NCBI GenBank assembly: GCA_008704415.1
Contig: VXIS01000018.1
Span: 124,001-188,000 of the forward strand
From: Sphaerosporella brunnea
Lineage: Eukaryota > Ascomycota > Pezizomycetes > Pezizales > Pyronemataceae
Length of the DNA: 64,000 nt
Direction of reading: 5' to 3'
In this document: piece by piece, positions 12,052 through 22,041 of the stretch
How the letters are laid out: each line of letters begins with the position of its first letter
Position numbering within the stretch: position 1 is the stretch's first letter
The notes under the pieces: model-generated
Told to the model about the DNA's origin: nothing
Databases searched by the model: none
The model's input: only the letters and a program-made list of their open reading frames with translations
Made by a program: the position numbers and the translations under genes

Positions 12052-12588
12052 ATGGCCGCACGACCGCATCCGGACCCGGGGCACCACTACCACGTCTTTC
12101 GCCCCTCAACGGAAACCTGTACCTGCATATCACCAGCCCACATGGTCAACATCTGCAAGCACTGCCCACGGCGCGAATGTGTGTTAGAACGTCAACAGAT
12201 CGAGCACCCAGCGGCACACCCACCGCCACACTTCCCGCGCAGTCCCGAGCCACTCCAACTGCGGCCACGGGCCCAACAACAGGCCTCAGACGCATCCTCG
12301 TCCGTGTATTCACGGGCCCAGACGGAGCCGCGGACCCGATGCATTCCCGAGACTGCCGTGGGGTGTGCGGTGGACCTGCTGCAGTGGGGCCTGGACGGGA
12401 GGAGCTGTAGGTATTGCAGTAAAGATTTTTGGTGTTGGTGTAAGTACTGTGGACATCGCGTGTGCGCCGACTGTGCCTTGAAGGAGTGTGAGGATACGAT
12501 GGAGATGGGGGGCACTGAGGAAAGGGTTAGACATGGCCCGGCGTTGAAGACGGGGTACGCGGGGGGATATGAGGTGCCAGGGAAGTGA
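12052..12588 (+). CDS. Small cysteine-rich protein, unrecognised
   Basis: Single exon of 178 aa starting at ATG 12052. The N-terminal half has CTCIS and CKHCPRREC (about 23-45). The C-terminal half has a dense cysteine cluster CRYCSKDFWCWCKYCGHRVC followed by ADCALKEC (about 118-145), spaced like a small zinc-binding knuckle (four CxxC-type pairs). The middle is Pro/Gln-rich. There is no signal peptide or membrane segment. A TATA-like element lies about 55 bp upstream. The metal-binding role is inferred from the cysteine spacing only, and no named family is recognised. Confidence 0.6.
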   Translation: MAARPHPDPGHHYHVFRPSTETCTCISPAHMVNICKHCPRRECVLERQQIEHPAAHPPPHFPRSPEPLQLRPRAQQQASDASSSVYSRAQTEPRTRCIPETAVGCAVDLLQWGLDGRSCRYCSKDFWCWCKYCGHRVCADCALKECEDTMEMGGTEERVRHGPALKTGYAGGYEVPGK

Positions 12589-12872
12589 CTCGATGTTGGC
12601 AATTCAGGGGCGGATTCTACTCACCATTCTTTGTGTGGATTAATTTTGGCGGCACATTTCATTTGTGATTTTTTATTTCCTTTGTATGTGTCCTTGTTTA
12701 CTTCAGTAGAGGAGAATGCAATTTTGGTCCTACGCCACGCTCCATGCCCCTAAAAATGGGTCTAACCATGCAGGGGAGGATATCTACAATACATGCTATG
12801 CAATCTATATACAAACCAGCGATCAGTCGTCATAACGTCGTCCATTTCCTGCCCATATATGCTGTTTAGTGG
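12589..12872. other. Short convergent intergenic gap
   Basis: 3' flanks of two convergent genes; AT-rich; no feature seen. Confidence 0.5.
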
Positions 12873-14009
12873 TTAGAAGTCACCCACAACACCGAACGAG
12901 CTGGTGCTAGCATGCATCGCCTCATTATCACTCTCATAGTCATCGATGCCCTCAGGATCACCAACAACGTCTGCGACAAAGTCTGCACACTCCCTCCACT
13001 TCTCTCTCACAAGGTTATGGTCGGCGCCCAACAGCACCTCTCCACGAACCCTCTCCTGTCCCCCAAGCAGCATCACCATCTCCCCCAACAAGCCCGGCGA
13101 AACGAGATCATCATCGGCACCAATCAACACTCCCATTGACGGAATCCCCTTCTTTCCGGCTTCCTCCCACTCCGCCTGCCGATCATAGATCGGACCGTGA
13201 CGGAAGCTCGAGCCAAAAGCTAGCGGGAATCCCTTGTGCTCCTTAGCCTGCCATTGCATAATCTTGGCGTAATCGAAGCCATCCTCCGCCGGCGTATCAT
13301 CCTTGTGAACCGCCTCTCTGCTGGCCAATTGACGGCCGAGCATCCACCTCTCGATGGCAGCGGGAACCCAACCGCCACGGGCCAGCTTCGCCATCAACGA
13401 CAGCGAGTTAAGCTTCAGCAGACCTGAAGGCGCAAACAACACCAAGGCCTCAAGCCTATTCGCGAAATGCGCCGCGAAAGCGACAGAAATACCGCCGCCG
13501 AGGGAGTAGCCGACAAGACTGAACTTATCCCAGGAAACGGGTGAGGACTGCAGCGCGTACAGAATTTGCGTGCTATACAGGCGTTCGTCGTACGGAACGT
13601 CCTGCGGCGCGTCGGAGTAGCCACGCCCGAACAGGTCAAAGGTCATCACGCGGTAGCCGTCCGAGGCGAGGGCGGGCATGAGACTAGCGAAGACGATGCT
13701 CGGGGTCGAGATCCCGTGTACCAGAAGGATTCTGCGGCCCTCTGCCGGGCCGAACTCGGAGACATTGATGGTGCCGTGTGGGGTCGAGATGAGGCGCGAG
13801 CCGGGGAGCACGGTCGGCGGGTATGGCGTGGACTTAGTTGCGGGGGACACTCGTGGGGATGGGATGGTGCGTGGCGGAGGTGCTGTCGAGCGGAGAAGCA
13901 GGTACGATGTCGTCAGAGTGAGCACCGTGGTCGCGGCGACGGTCTGATGGAACGGGCAGCGGAAAAGAGCGTCGTAGTGCCGCGCGAGAGTATCGGTTAA
14001 CGGCGACAT
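12873..14009 (-). CDS. Alpha/beta hydrolase with an N-terminal membrane segment
   Basis: Single exon, 378 aa, ATG at 14009. A hydrophobic stretch at about residues 24-40 (VAATTVLTLTTSYLLL) suggests a membrane anchor. The alpha/beta hydrolase fold follows: oxyanion region ILLVHGI (94-100), nucleophile elbow GYSLGG (167-172, Ser169), acid IGADDDLVS (Asp300/301) and GADHNLV (His331). The triad and spacing match the serine hydrolase/lipase-esterase group of the superfamily. The substrate cannot be read from the sequence. The last 25 residues are acidic and Ser-rich and probably lie outside the fold. Confidence 0.85.
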   Translation of the reverse strand: MSPLTDTLARHYDALFRCPFHQTVAATTVLTLTTSYLLLRSTAPPPRTIPSPRVSPATKSTPYPPTVLPGSRLISTPHGTINVSEFGPAEGRRILLVHGISTPSIVFASLMPALASDGYRVMTFDLFGRGYSDAPQDVPYDERLYSTQILYALQSSPVSWDKFSLVGYSLGGGISVAFAAHFANRLEALVLFAPSGLLKLNSLSLMAKLARGGWVPAAIERWMLGRQLASREAVHKDDTPAEDGFDYAKIMQWQAKEHKGFPLAFGSSFRHGPIYDRQAEWEEAGKKGIPSMGVLIGADDDLVSPGLLGEMVMLLGGQERVRGEVLLGADHNLVREKWRECADFVADVVGDPEGIDDYESDNEAMHASTSSFGVVGDF

Positions 14010-15616
14010 GGCTGGCGGAGGAGGAGGCGGAGGCGGTGTGGATGGCGGAGAGAAACGAGTAACGAGGTTCTTTCGTCCGGCTTTGGCGGGGTTCCTGGTT
14101 TCGCTGGGACGCTACGGGCTAGGGCTGAAAATTTGGAGGCTAAGAAAAGCTTCGTTCTGGTGAGCCGCGGTTTAGACGCATGTGATGTGATTGGAGGAGA
14201 AGCAATGCAATGGATCGAATGTCCCTAGTTGTGAGCAGCCATGTTGTTTTGGCGTCGGCCGCATTAACCGCCGTTCCACAAAGCATGTCTCCAAATCCAT
14301 TCACGATGTTTGTTGTGCTTTTTTGCCTGTAGGACTGATACTGGCATGAAAACTCTGGAATTGGATTCGAAATGTGATTTTCTATTGTGGTATGTATTCT
14401 GGGGGCTTATGATCATCCAACCCCAACAGGTAGTGATGTTCACGACGCCGCTCGAACCAGTTCGCGAACTGAGTGACAGTCCATGATAGGCAGGCAGAGT
14501 GCGTTTTCAGGACGAGCCGGAGGTTTCCCGGCCCCTCGGCGCTGCATGTCAATGGCAATCTGACGAACTGGTGCCCGAACTGGTCGGTCGGCTACTTTGT
14601 GCCACCCACATATAATAAGGGTTCGAACTGCCGGACTTTCGAAGCGTTCGAACGGGTTCGAGTCGTGGACATCACTACGAAAAGGATCCGGAGGAGCCCT
14701 GTAGCTGACTACAGATCTATAAAAGTCAGCAGGCATCATCCCACAAACATCGACTGGACTCTGGTTCACAATTCAGCACTGACATCGCTTTCCACGACTT
14801 GGCCTCTGTGGAGCCGGAGAGAGCCTTTATTTCACTTTCACCTCCGTCCAGATCAATGAATACGTAAAGCAAGCCTTCAGCATCCAGGGCACAGGATTAC
14901 TATTGATTGCTTCATACCCACCACCTCGTTCATGATGCGTTAGCTAAGGGGGTAAGCTCAATCCATCATGGTACTCGAAACCTCCCACCCCACAATCTCA
15001 CTCAGGGCTGTCAGTAGCCGGCCCAAACAGCCAGCTTTTTGGCCGAGAGGCAGTCGGCTCACTATCTCTCAATGCATGGATGCAAACCTGCACCAGACTG
15101 TAACCTGCGGATAAATGAATGAACGCTAAGTCTGAGACCTACACTTTGGGTGGTATGCTGAGGTGCTCATGCGAACCAATTATCAGCGACCAGCTGGCAA
15201 ACTCCCACTGGTACTTTGCTGGGCTCCCGTCTGTCTCGTGGAAACATTCATACGACATTGAGATAGATATCGTTTAGTGACGCCCGGTAGAAGCCAGCCA
15301 GCCAGCCGCCCCATCATGATGGCTGCAGCCAGCCAGCCCTGGTCTCACTTCCCCAACCGCAAAATCCTCGCAACAATGCAACCACCCTCCAACCACCGCC
15401 CGTGCACTCCCCGGGCCACTCAATTCCCCCATCTCTCAAACCCTCAAGAATATCTACCTCCTGGCGCGTCTCCCCTCCACCCCACAAGGAACAGCTGCCG
15501 TGGTGCCTTCCTTAACGCTGATATTGCTTGTGGCACCCAGCGAGTGCGATTGTCGGCGTGACGGAGATTGAGGTTGTCTTAATGTAGGTCTTGAGACCCA
15601 CTTCAAACATCTAACA
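14010..15616. other. Gene-free region upstream of the hydrolase, about 1.6 kb
   Basis: No supported gene on either strand. A frame at 14473-14859 shows no domain and unfavourable composition. A CAGCCAGC-type short repeat occurs near 15294-15336. Confidence 0.5.
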
Positions 15617-15701
15617 TCCGTTATGGTGTAGTGGCTAGCATCAGCCGCTCTCAAGCAGAGCATTAAACCGGCTAGACCGGGGTTCGATTCCCCGTAACGG
15701 A
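15617..15701 (+). tRNA. tRNA-Glu (CTC) with a 14-nt intron
   Basis: The acceptor arms TCCGTTA and TAACGGA pair fully. The A box TGGTGTAGTGGCTA and B box GGTTCGATTCC are intact. The anticodon stem AGCCG/CGGCT encloses a 21-nt loop. Removing 14 nt after position 37 (AGCAGAGCATTAAA) leaves the seven-base loop CTCTCAC, whose anticodon is CTC. A T5 run at 15710-15714 is a plausible Pol III terminator. Confidence 0.93.
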
Positions 15702-16394
15702 ATATCGTCTTTTTGCGCGGGTCCAATTTTTTTAGGCTACCAGCCAAAACTAGATCGAGCTATGTAGGCATTCTTTAGGGCCTCACTTTTCGCCAAACCA
15801 GATGCACAAGGACGCACCGTTTTGAAAAGCAAGTGTATCGATAGCGCACTGTGTATTTGGAGGCGAACGGCCTTCCCAGCTCTTAGCTATACACAGCCGT
15901 AAAGCCTGCCCCGGCAGGAGGCTGTCGCTCGTGTTTGTAAGTGAGCCCGTTTCGTAATTGGCACCACCAGGCAAAGGAAGTGCATAAACGAGGGATTCCT
16001 ATGTAGTCGCCCACTATGGTACTACCTCGCGATACACTGCTTAACCAGGGGCTGAGAAGCCGTGTTTTCAATATGCTGTGACCGTAGCTGATTGTAGTCA
16101 ACCAGCTTCCATCGGTGAAGCACACGGCCCGCCGGGCTGAAGCCGGAAATTCAATGGAACTACGAACATTGCTTAGCCCGAAACACCAGAGAACGGGGAC
16201 GATGTAGTTTTTTTTGGCCGCTTGAACCTCAGCAGTGGCCGTCTTTGATCCTGACCAGTACCATCTGGCGCTGGCCCCCCGGGGGTGAACCTACGACCAA
16301 AAAGTCATGAGCTGCCGGCCTTGCCTCACAAAGACCAGGAATCAGGCAATATTTAAAAGCGACGAAAACCCCACCACAAAAAAAAAACAAATAG
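15702..16394. other. Intergenic between tRNA-Glu and tRNA-Ser
   Basis: No supported gene. Minus-strand frames of 63-80 codons (15783-16125) overlap one another without recognisable content. Confidence 0.5.
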
Positions 16395-16475
16395 CGACAT
16401 CGACAGGACTCGAACCTGTGCGGGCGAACCCAAGAGATTTCTAATCTCTCTCCTTAACCACTCGGACACAATGCC
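16395..16475 (-). tRNA. tRNA-Ser (AGA)
   Basis: A class II tRNA with the long variable arm TGGGTTCGCCCGC. Acceptor GGCATTG pairs with CGATGTC (two G-U pairs) with discriminator G, as usual for serine. The anticodon arm AGAGA-TTAGAAA-TCTCT gives anticodon AGA. T arm ACAGGTTCGAGTCCTGT. No intron. A run of T follows on the transcribed strand (A-run at 16378-16387 in the plus strand). Confidence 0.94.
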
Positions 16476-17047
16476 TGTTTCTGTTCAAGGTTTCATAGCC
16501 CAACAGACATCTTCATTACATAATGAGCTGGCAAAACTGGCTGGCTTTAAAACCTGTGGCGACAACCACCTCTGAGGCTCGTTTCCCAACTCGCGAAATA
16601 GCAGGCTGGGAGAGGCCCAAGAACTAGCCTACTAGTGAGAAAAGTATGGAAGATGCCATGCCGCTACGAAGAATCTCTTGACGAGCAGCACAGACTTCCC
16701 CTTCGTTCACCCTTCTGCTGGTCTCGTTGGCAGCCCACTTTGAGGACCCTTTCTTCCCGAGTGCTAACACCAGGGCGCGTTCCCGGGCAAGCTCCCCGCG
16801 CATCGAAATCTTTGAGGATCGGGGGGTTGACTAACTAGACCATTCCGCGATCCCCCATACTTCTATCAGGCGCCCTTACGGGCTCGTCGACAAAATGTGC
16901 ACAGATACGAAACCACAAAGAGTCGAAGAAACCCAAGCTCAACCACTGTCCGGCGAAGGCAATATATTGCCCGCCCTAAAGTTATGCGTATAGTCCCGGA
17001 GCTTCTGTCGAAAGAACCGCCTCTCTCACAAGGGGAAGCAAAAAGAA
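16476..17047. other. Intergenic between two tRNA genes
   Basis: No gene supported. Short plus-strand frames show no domain. Confidence 0.5.
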
Positions 17048-17119
17048 CGACCACTATGGGACTCGAACCCACAACCTCGGACTTAGGAGGTCCGCGCGCT
17101 ACCATTGCGCCAAGCAGCC
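17048..17119 (-). tRNA. tRNA-Arg (CCT)
   Basis: The anticodon arm CGGAC-CTCCTAA-GTCCG gives anticodon CCT. D arm GCGC-AATGGTA-GCGC; T arm GTGGG-TTCGAGT-CCCAT. The acceptor GGCTGCT pairs with AGTGGTC using three G-U wobbles, which is more than usual. A T5 run follows downstream on the transcribed strand. Confidence 0.9.
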
Positions 17120-17756
17120 TGTACTATGTAGAAATGTTTCGATGACCCAACATGATGAGTGACAGCAGTGACTCACAGATGGAACCCATTCTATACTGCA
17201 CCGGTTCCCGGTTAATCCAAGCCCACAAAGCGGTTGAAGTTTTTGACGCCCGTAATATTTGCCTTTCCCTTGACGTCGTCGTTATTCTCGATGTCGATGG
17301 TCCGCTGTCTTCCTCCGCTTCTTGCGCGGGGACCATATCTCGACACCTTTCCTGGCTTGTGAGCGTCGAGGTGTCGCCGTACAAACTTGCCGGAGGTAGC
17401 CTGTGGCTTGCCACACCAACAGTGAGAAGATGTGGTCCGGGACAGCGAGTGTAGAGCGGTAGGTGCATCGCCAAGGTTCGATAGAAGCGTTGCCGCCCGT
17501 CAGTGCTGAAAACGGGCTGAGCATCAGTGTGAGGAGGAGGGCGGAGGTGACAAGCGGCGCGGTGATAGGCTGGGAGTTGAATATTAATCAAGTCATCGTA
17601 GAGGCCATTGTCTCGGGAATAGAGGAACGCGTGTATTATCTCTTGAGCTCTACACGCGTCGCGGCAAAAAAAGTTTGGTGGAGAGTCTAACCTTGTCGGG
17701 GCGATGAGGGGTCCACTCACTTCTCTCATTCAACCCCACACTCTTCAACACCCGCC
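17120..17756. other. Upstream region of DPH2
   Basis: A 201-codon minus-strand frame (17729-17124) spans the gap but lacks any recognisable motif and overlaps the DPH2 5' flank. It is treated as chance. The DPH2 promoter should lie here. Confidence 0.45.
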
Positions 17757-19421
17757 ATGACCGTGACCCCGCCCCCGCCCCCGCCAACCACCGCGCCGGT
17801 ACTCTCGACGCCTGACGACCACTTCTTCACTCTCGCCAACGCGCCCACTAACGCAGTGAGCCACCGCGATCTGAGCGACGATGACTTCCGCACGATGTAC
17901 GAGGTCGACCGGACCATCGCCGAGGTGCTGGCAGGCGACTACCGCAGGGTGGCATTGCAATTCCCAGATGAAAGCTTGGGGGATTCCGAGCGGGTGTACA
18001 GCATGGTATATCAAGGGATAAACGCTGTGCCAGCCACTGGCACAAGCACTGAAGAGGAGAGCAAAAACACCACCTCCGGTTGCTGCGGAGGAAAGACATC
18101 GGAAGATGCATGTTGCGGCAGGACAGCGACAGGGAAACCCGCATCAGAGAGGAAAGTCTTTATCCTGGCAGACACCTCCTACTCTGCATGCTGCGTCGAC
18201 GAGATCGCGGCTGAACACGTCTCCGCCGAGGTCCTCGTCCACTACGGCCGTTCCTGCCTTTCCCCGACTACACGGTTACCGGTAATCTACGTCTTCACCA
18301 GCAACAATCTTTCGATCCCCGCCGCCGTCGAGGGATTCAAATCCACCTACCCATCACTCGATACCAAAGTTCTTCTAGTAGCCGACGTAACCTACGCCTC
18401 TCACACCCTCCCCCTGTTCGCCGCACTGAAGGAGGCGGGTTATACAAACGTATTCCCAACGGAGATAATCCACGACCCAGCATCACTTCTCCCCAACCGA
18501 ACCCTACCGGTCGATTGCAATTCGGAAGAAGCCCTGCGTGACTGGTCGCTCTTCCACATCTCGGAGCCACTACCATCCCTCCTCCTAATCCTCTCCTCCC
18601 GCGTGAGCCAAACCCACTACTTCGACCCCAGAACCTCTTCCGTCAAAAGCACGCTCTCCTCCCCACTTCTGCGGCGGCGGTACGCGCTGCTCTCGCACGC
18701 GAAGTCAGCGGGCATCATCGGGATCCTGGTCAACACGCTCAACATCAAGCACTACCTGCCGATGATCTCGCACCTGAAATCGAAAATCCGCGCAGCAAGG
18801 CGCAAGTCCTACCTGGTGGTCGTCGGCAAAGTCAACGTTGAGAAAGTTGCAAACTTCTCCGAGGTGGAGGTATGGGTCGGCGTGGGGTGCTGGGAGCAGG
18901 GAGTCGTAGGCGGCACAGAGGGAAGAGGATGGTACCGCCCAGTAATCACGCCATGGGAACTTTCCATCGCGCTCGGGGAGCGGGGATGGGATGGGGGGTG
19001 GATCGCGGACTTTGCGGAGGTGCTGCGGATCGGTGAATCTGAATCCCATAAGCGGCAGCAGAAAGAAGACGAGGATGAGGTGGATAGTGATGAAGACGCA
19101 CCCCCCGAATTCGATCTACGGACGGGAAGGTACATCTCCACCTCTCGTCCACTCTCTAAATCTACGTCTACTACTACCACTACTATAACTACCACATCAT
19201 CAGCCCTCACTGCCCCTTCAAACCGCCAAAAAGAACTCATCGCAACAGGCGGCGTACTTTCCCCCGCCGCCACGTACTTGCGCGAGAAACGCACCTGGCA
19301 GGGGCTGGGGAGTGATTTGGCGCTCGATCAGGAGCAGGAAGCGGGAGGCGCACTCGTGGAGGAGGGACGCAGCGGTGTGGCTAGGGGGTATGTGGTGGGA
19401 AAGGAGGGGGAGAGACATTAG
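17757..19421 (+). CDS. DPH2: Diphthamide biosynthesis protein 2
   Basis: Single exon, 554 aa. Dph2 pairs with Dph1 in the radical Fe-S complex that moves the 3-amino-3-carboxypropyl group of S-adenosylmethionine to a histidine of elongation factor 2, the first step of diphthamide synthesis. Family signatures: VALQFPDESL (65-74), DTSYSACCVDEIAAEHV (139-155), VHYGRSCLSPT (161-171) and VGVGCWEQGV (374-383), so Cys167 and Cys378 are candidate cluster ligands. An insert at 108-121 (SGCCGGKTSEDACCGR) adds two CC pairs between the first and second motifs. The C-terminus is acidic and Ser/Thr-rich, then ends in the conserved QGLGSDL motif. The length is close to the yeast protein. Confidence 0.95.
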   Translation: MTVTPPPPPPTTAPVLSTPDDHFFTLANAPTNAVSHRDLSDDDFRTMYEVDRTIAEVLAGDYRRVALQFPDESLGDSERVYSMVYQGINAVPATGTSTEEESKNTTSGCCGGKTSEDACCGRTATGKPASERKVFILADTSYSACCVDEIAAEHVSAEVLVHYGRSCLSPTTRLPVIYVFTSNNLSIPAAVEGFKSTYPSLDTKVLLVADVTYASHTLPLFAALKEAGYTNVFPTEIIHDPASLLPNRTLPVDCNSEEALRDWSLFHISEPLPSLLLILSSRVSQTHYFDPRTSSVKSTLSSPLLRRRYALLSHAKSAGIIGILVNTLNIKHYLPMISHLKSKIRAARRKSYLVVVGKVNVEKVANFSEVEVWVGVGCWEQGVVGGTEGRGWYRPVITPWELSIALGERGWDGGWIADFAEVLRIGESESHKRQQKEDEDEVDSDEDAPPEFDLRTGRYISTSRPLSKSTSTTTTTITTTSSALTAPSNRQKELIATGGVLSPAATYLREKRTWQGLGSDLALDQEQEAGGALVEEGRSGVARGYVVGKEGERH

Positions 19422-20439
19422 ATTGCTGCCAGTAACAACAAGAATGGTGATATTGCCGTCGATTTGCAAATACTTACCTCAACGAACCCCCACTTTACTT
19501 GAATACGGCTGCTGTCTTCACAGTCGCCTTCATGATGAGTAAATTGCGTCCCCCCCCCCCCCTCCTAAAGCCAACACGCATGCTCGCAGCAACTTCTCGT
19601 TGGGTGGGACACCTTTATCAAAAAAAGGACTGCTGGCTCATTACCTGCCTGCATTTGTTTCCCAGAGCGTGAGAGTTTAGGGTAAGGTTGACCTTAAGTA
19701 CGAGGTAGTGGATTCCTTCCTTCCTTCCTCCCTTCCTCCCTTCATTTTTGTCTGGTCTGGGGGAGGGGGGGGGCTTGTGCTGCTGAGTACGCCGGGGGGA
19801 GGGGGTTATAACCCAGGATAGTCTGCCTATGAGTACCACGAGCTAGCTAACCAACTACTTCAATTGGCGTTATCTATTGAACATAGAAGTATAGAAGATG
19901 GTTGGGCGTTGGGAGTTCCAAACCGCCGAGGAAGCTCGTAAAGACGATTCCGAAGGCGGGGGAGGCGTCAAACAGTGTATCAGAGCCGTGGGGAAAGAAA
20001 AGCAAAGAGGATTATTGCTGGTGCCCCAGAAGGTGTGAAGGAAGAAGGCATCCAGTGCGTGCGTGCTGAGAGAGAGGGGGAGGGGATTTAGTAATTATTA
20101 CCAAACAGGGCCCACTGCCCAGTGCTTCGCTTATCAAGCGCGCTTCTAAGTAATATATCTTCCGCGATAGTTTCAACAACAACAAAGATGCCACCTCCAC
20201 CACTGCCGCTGCCACTAGTCGAATACGCGTTGTGTTGGTTGAAGATGCATGGTGCTGGTGGACGAGCAGCCTTATAGTACTGCGCCCTCACTCTCATCTA
20301 CCTAGCTATGACATCTCACCCAGCATGTGTTTTTCTGAACCGCAGCGGCCGTCGCGGAAATTGTGAAGATGACCAGATATATAAATTTACTTTATATCAA
20401 TCCAACTAGGCAATCTCGGAATAGCTTTTCAAACGAACC
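19422..20439. other. Low-complexity intergenic region
   Basis: It holds a C-run at 19551-19562, a (CTTC)n/(CCTC)n tract at about 19710-19745 and a G-run at 19759-19772. No gene is supported. Confidence 0.6.
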
Positions 20440-20615
20440 ACGATCGAGCTTCCTAACCATCAGGACTGCCCATTAAACAAGTGGAAATTCATCATTATCG
20501 ACGAGGGTCACAGATTGAAGGACGTGAACTGCATGCTGGTGCAAAAACTCAAGTCCTATAACTCCGCCAACCGTCTACTGCTCACTGGAACATCTGTTCA
20601 AAACAATCAGCCAAC
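20440..20615 (+). pseudogene. Fragment of an SNF2-family helicase (HELLS/Lsh/Irc5-like)
   Basis: In one frame from about 20464 the text reads [19 protein letters not shown], then [20 protein letters not shown] and GTSVQNN. These are helicase motifs II (DEGH) and III (LLLTGT) of SNF2 ATPases, with the normal TGTPLQNN changed to TGTSVQNN. No motif I, Ia, IV-VI or other helicase text occurs nearby. Continuity is lost right after QNN, where a Leu-Trp-Ser-Leu-Leu stretch is expected. The fragment is about 50 codons of a protein normally near 800 aa, so it is a relic, not a gene. Confidence 0.8.
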
Positions 20616-20884
20616 ATCTCGCTGTTCGCACCCTGCAAAGCTTCCCAAAGCCCATCAGGAGCAGCAGCAGCAGCAGCGTTTCTCGAAGCAGCCATCCTCT
20701 ACCTCTACCAAGAATCCGACCGGTGGGGTTGTGAGCACTCACTGGCTCGCCGACCTGGAGATTTCCCAAAAGCTGGGGGCTCTTCAAACAGCTGCTCACG
20801 GTGCGGCCGCCGTCTCCCGCGTTTCCCCCCACCACGATCAGCGACACAGTGCTGTGCTACCTCTCCCGTCGCCGCAGGGGGGGG

Positions 20885-21190
20885 GGGGACTACCGCTACC
20901 GCCAATGCGTCGCGCGCAGACTCCGTTTTTTTTTTTCCCTCCTCGCTGCCATTCCTGCAGAAAGCGCTGCCACATCTGGATCCCGAGCGTCAGCTCCTGT
21001 CCTCGCCAGCCCGCCGTCCCCGAAGGCCCGCGGCGCCGTGTCTCTCTGCGTGCGCGCGGACCGCAGCTTCAACGACCGCGGGTAATTTGCGGTACGGCAG
21101 GTTTGTGCGGCGGACTGGCGGCGGGAACGAAAACGCCTGGTTGTGCTCGAAATCGGCGCGAGTTGGAATACACCCACCGTTTTTGAGGTG
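20885..21190 (+). pseudogene. Decayed sirtuin-like (Sir2) fragment
   Basis: Pieces in three frames follow the order of Sir2-type deacylases: [10 protein letters not shown] near 20885, [13 protein letters not shown] near 20980, [14 protein letters not shown] near 21035 and [20 protein letters not shown] near 21115-21180. The last matches the common LLELGVGFNTP strand-loop of the NAD fold, and the middle pieces match CPRCG and LRADDSF patterns. The frame changes between pieces cannot be explained by introns of normal size, so this looks like a pseudogene. Identification rests on short motifs and is moderate. Confidence 0.45.
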
Positions 21191-21279
21191 GCCAGATGAG
21201 GCGGCGTTGGTCGCTGATGGGGTTGCGGCGGGGCTGGTCAGGATTGAGTGAGCGCTGGTGGGGATCCGTCGATCGTTGT

Positions 21280-21390
21280 GCAAGAAAGAGTGCTCTGACA
21301 GGACAAGAAAGAGTGATCTGACAGGACAAGAAAGAGTTATCTGACAGAACAAGAAAGAGTGATCTGACAGGACAAGAAAGAGTGCTCTCG
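21280..21390. repeat. 23-bp tandem repeat, about 4.5 copies
   Basis: The unit GACAGGACAAGAAAGAGTG plus ATCT recurs head to tail with single-base changes (ATCT/TATCT/GCTCT). It lies directly after the sirtuin relic in non-coding sequence. Confidence 0.9.
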
Positions 21391-22041
21391 AGACGACGAA
21401 CAATTACCATAACCTCAGTTTCGATTTGGTGTTTGAGTGAGACCTACCGTGCTCTTGATGTCGATAAAAATGACCGCTTTCCTACCACTCATCTGAAGGA
21501 AAAGACCAATCTCTCAAAAAAGCCTTCTGTGGACGCTGTGTACGGGTGGGAAGTGCTTACTTGCTTAGTAGCCATCCGTACTCAACCCCGAGCCAACTTT
21601 TATGATGCAAAGTCAAAACTTGCGTGGCCGCCATGAGAAAACCTGCGAGTGACCCCTCATAACCACCCTTTCGAGCAATGCATGAGAACATTCAATGCAT
21701 ACACGTACTTCTAGTCTTATTAAAACTTCTAAGGGGTTGGAAAGAAGCCGAATAAGGTTTTCGCACCCCAACAAACCGAAATTACGTGAAGGGGGGTAAT
21801 TAGACAGCTACTTGGTGTTTTTCCAACCTCCATAGTAAACACCAACGCTGACTCGGATTCATCCGCAACAAGTAACCCCCCACCTTTCCCATCCCTACCT
21901 TCAACACCGCTTACCACCTACTTCTCTCTTACACACCACTTAATACCACCTCTTATCCTCTCCCGACACGCATTACCACCTCTTATCCTCTCCCAACACG
22001 CATTGCTACCACATCCCTTACACCCCCCACTCGCTAGCCCA
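21391..22041. other. Upstream region of the RGG-box gene
   Basis: No gene supported. An imperfect 32-bp direct duplication (ACCACCTCTTATCCTCTCCC plus ACACGCATT) occurs at 21945-22005, just before the start codon. Confidence 0.6.

Noticed and set aside
17124..17729. 201-codon minus-strand frame upstream of DPH2
   Set aside because: No recognisable domain, overlaps the tRNA-Arg flank and DPH2 promoter; likely chance in GC-rich sequence.
20515..21186. 223-codon plus-strand frame as an intact gene
   Set aside because: It begins in a helicase fragment and then crosses sirtuin-like text that is split over three frames; relics rather than one gene.
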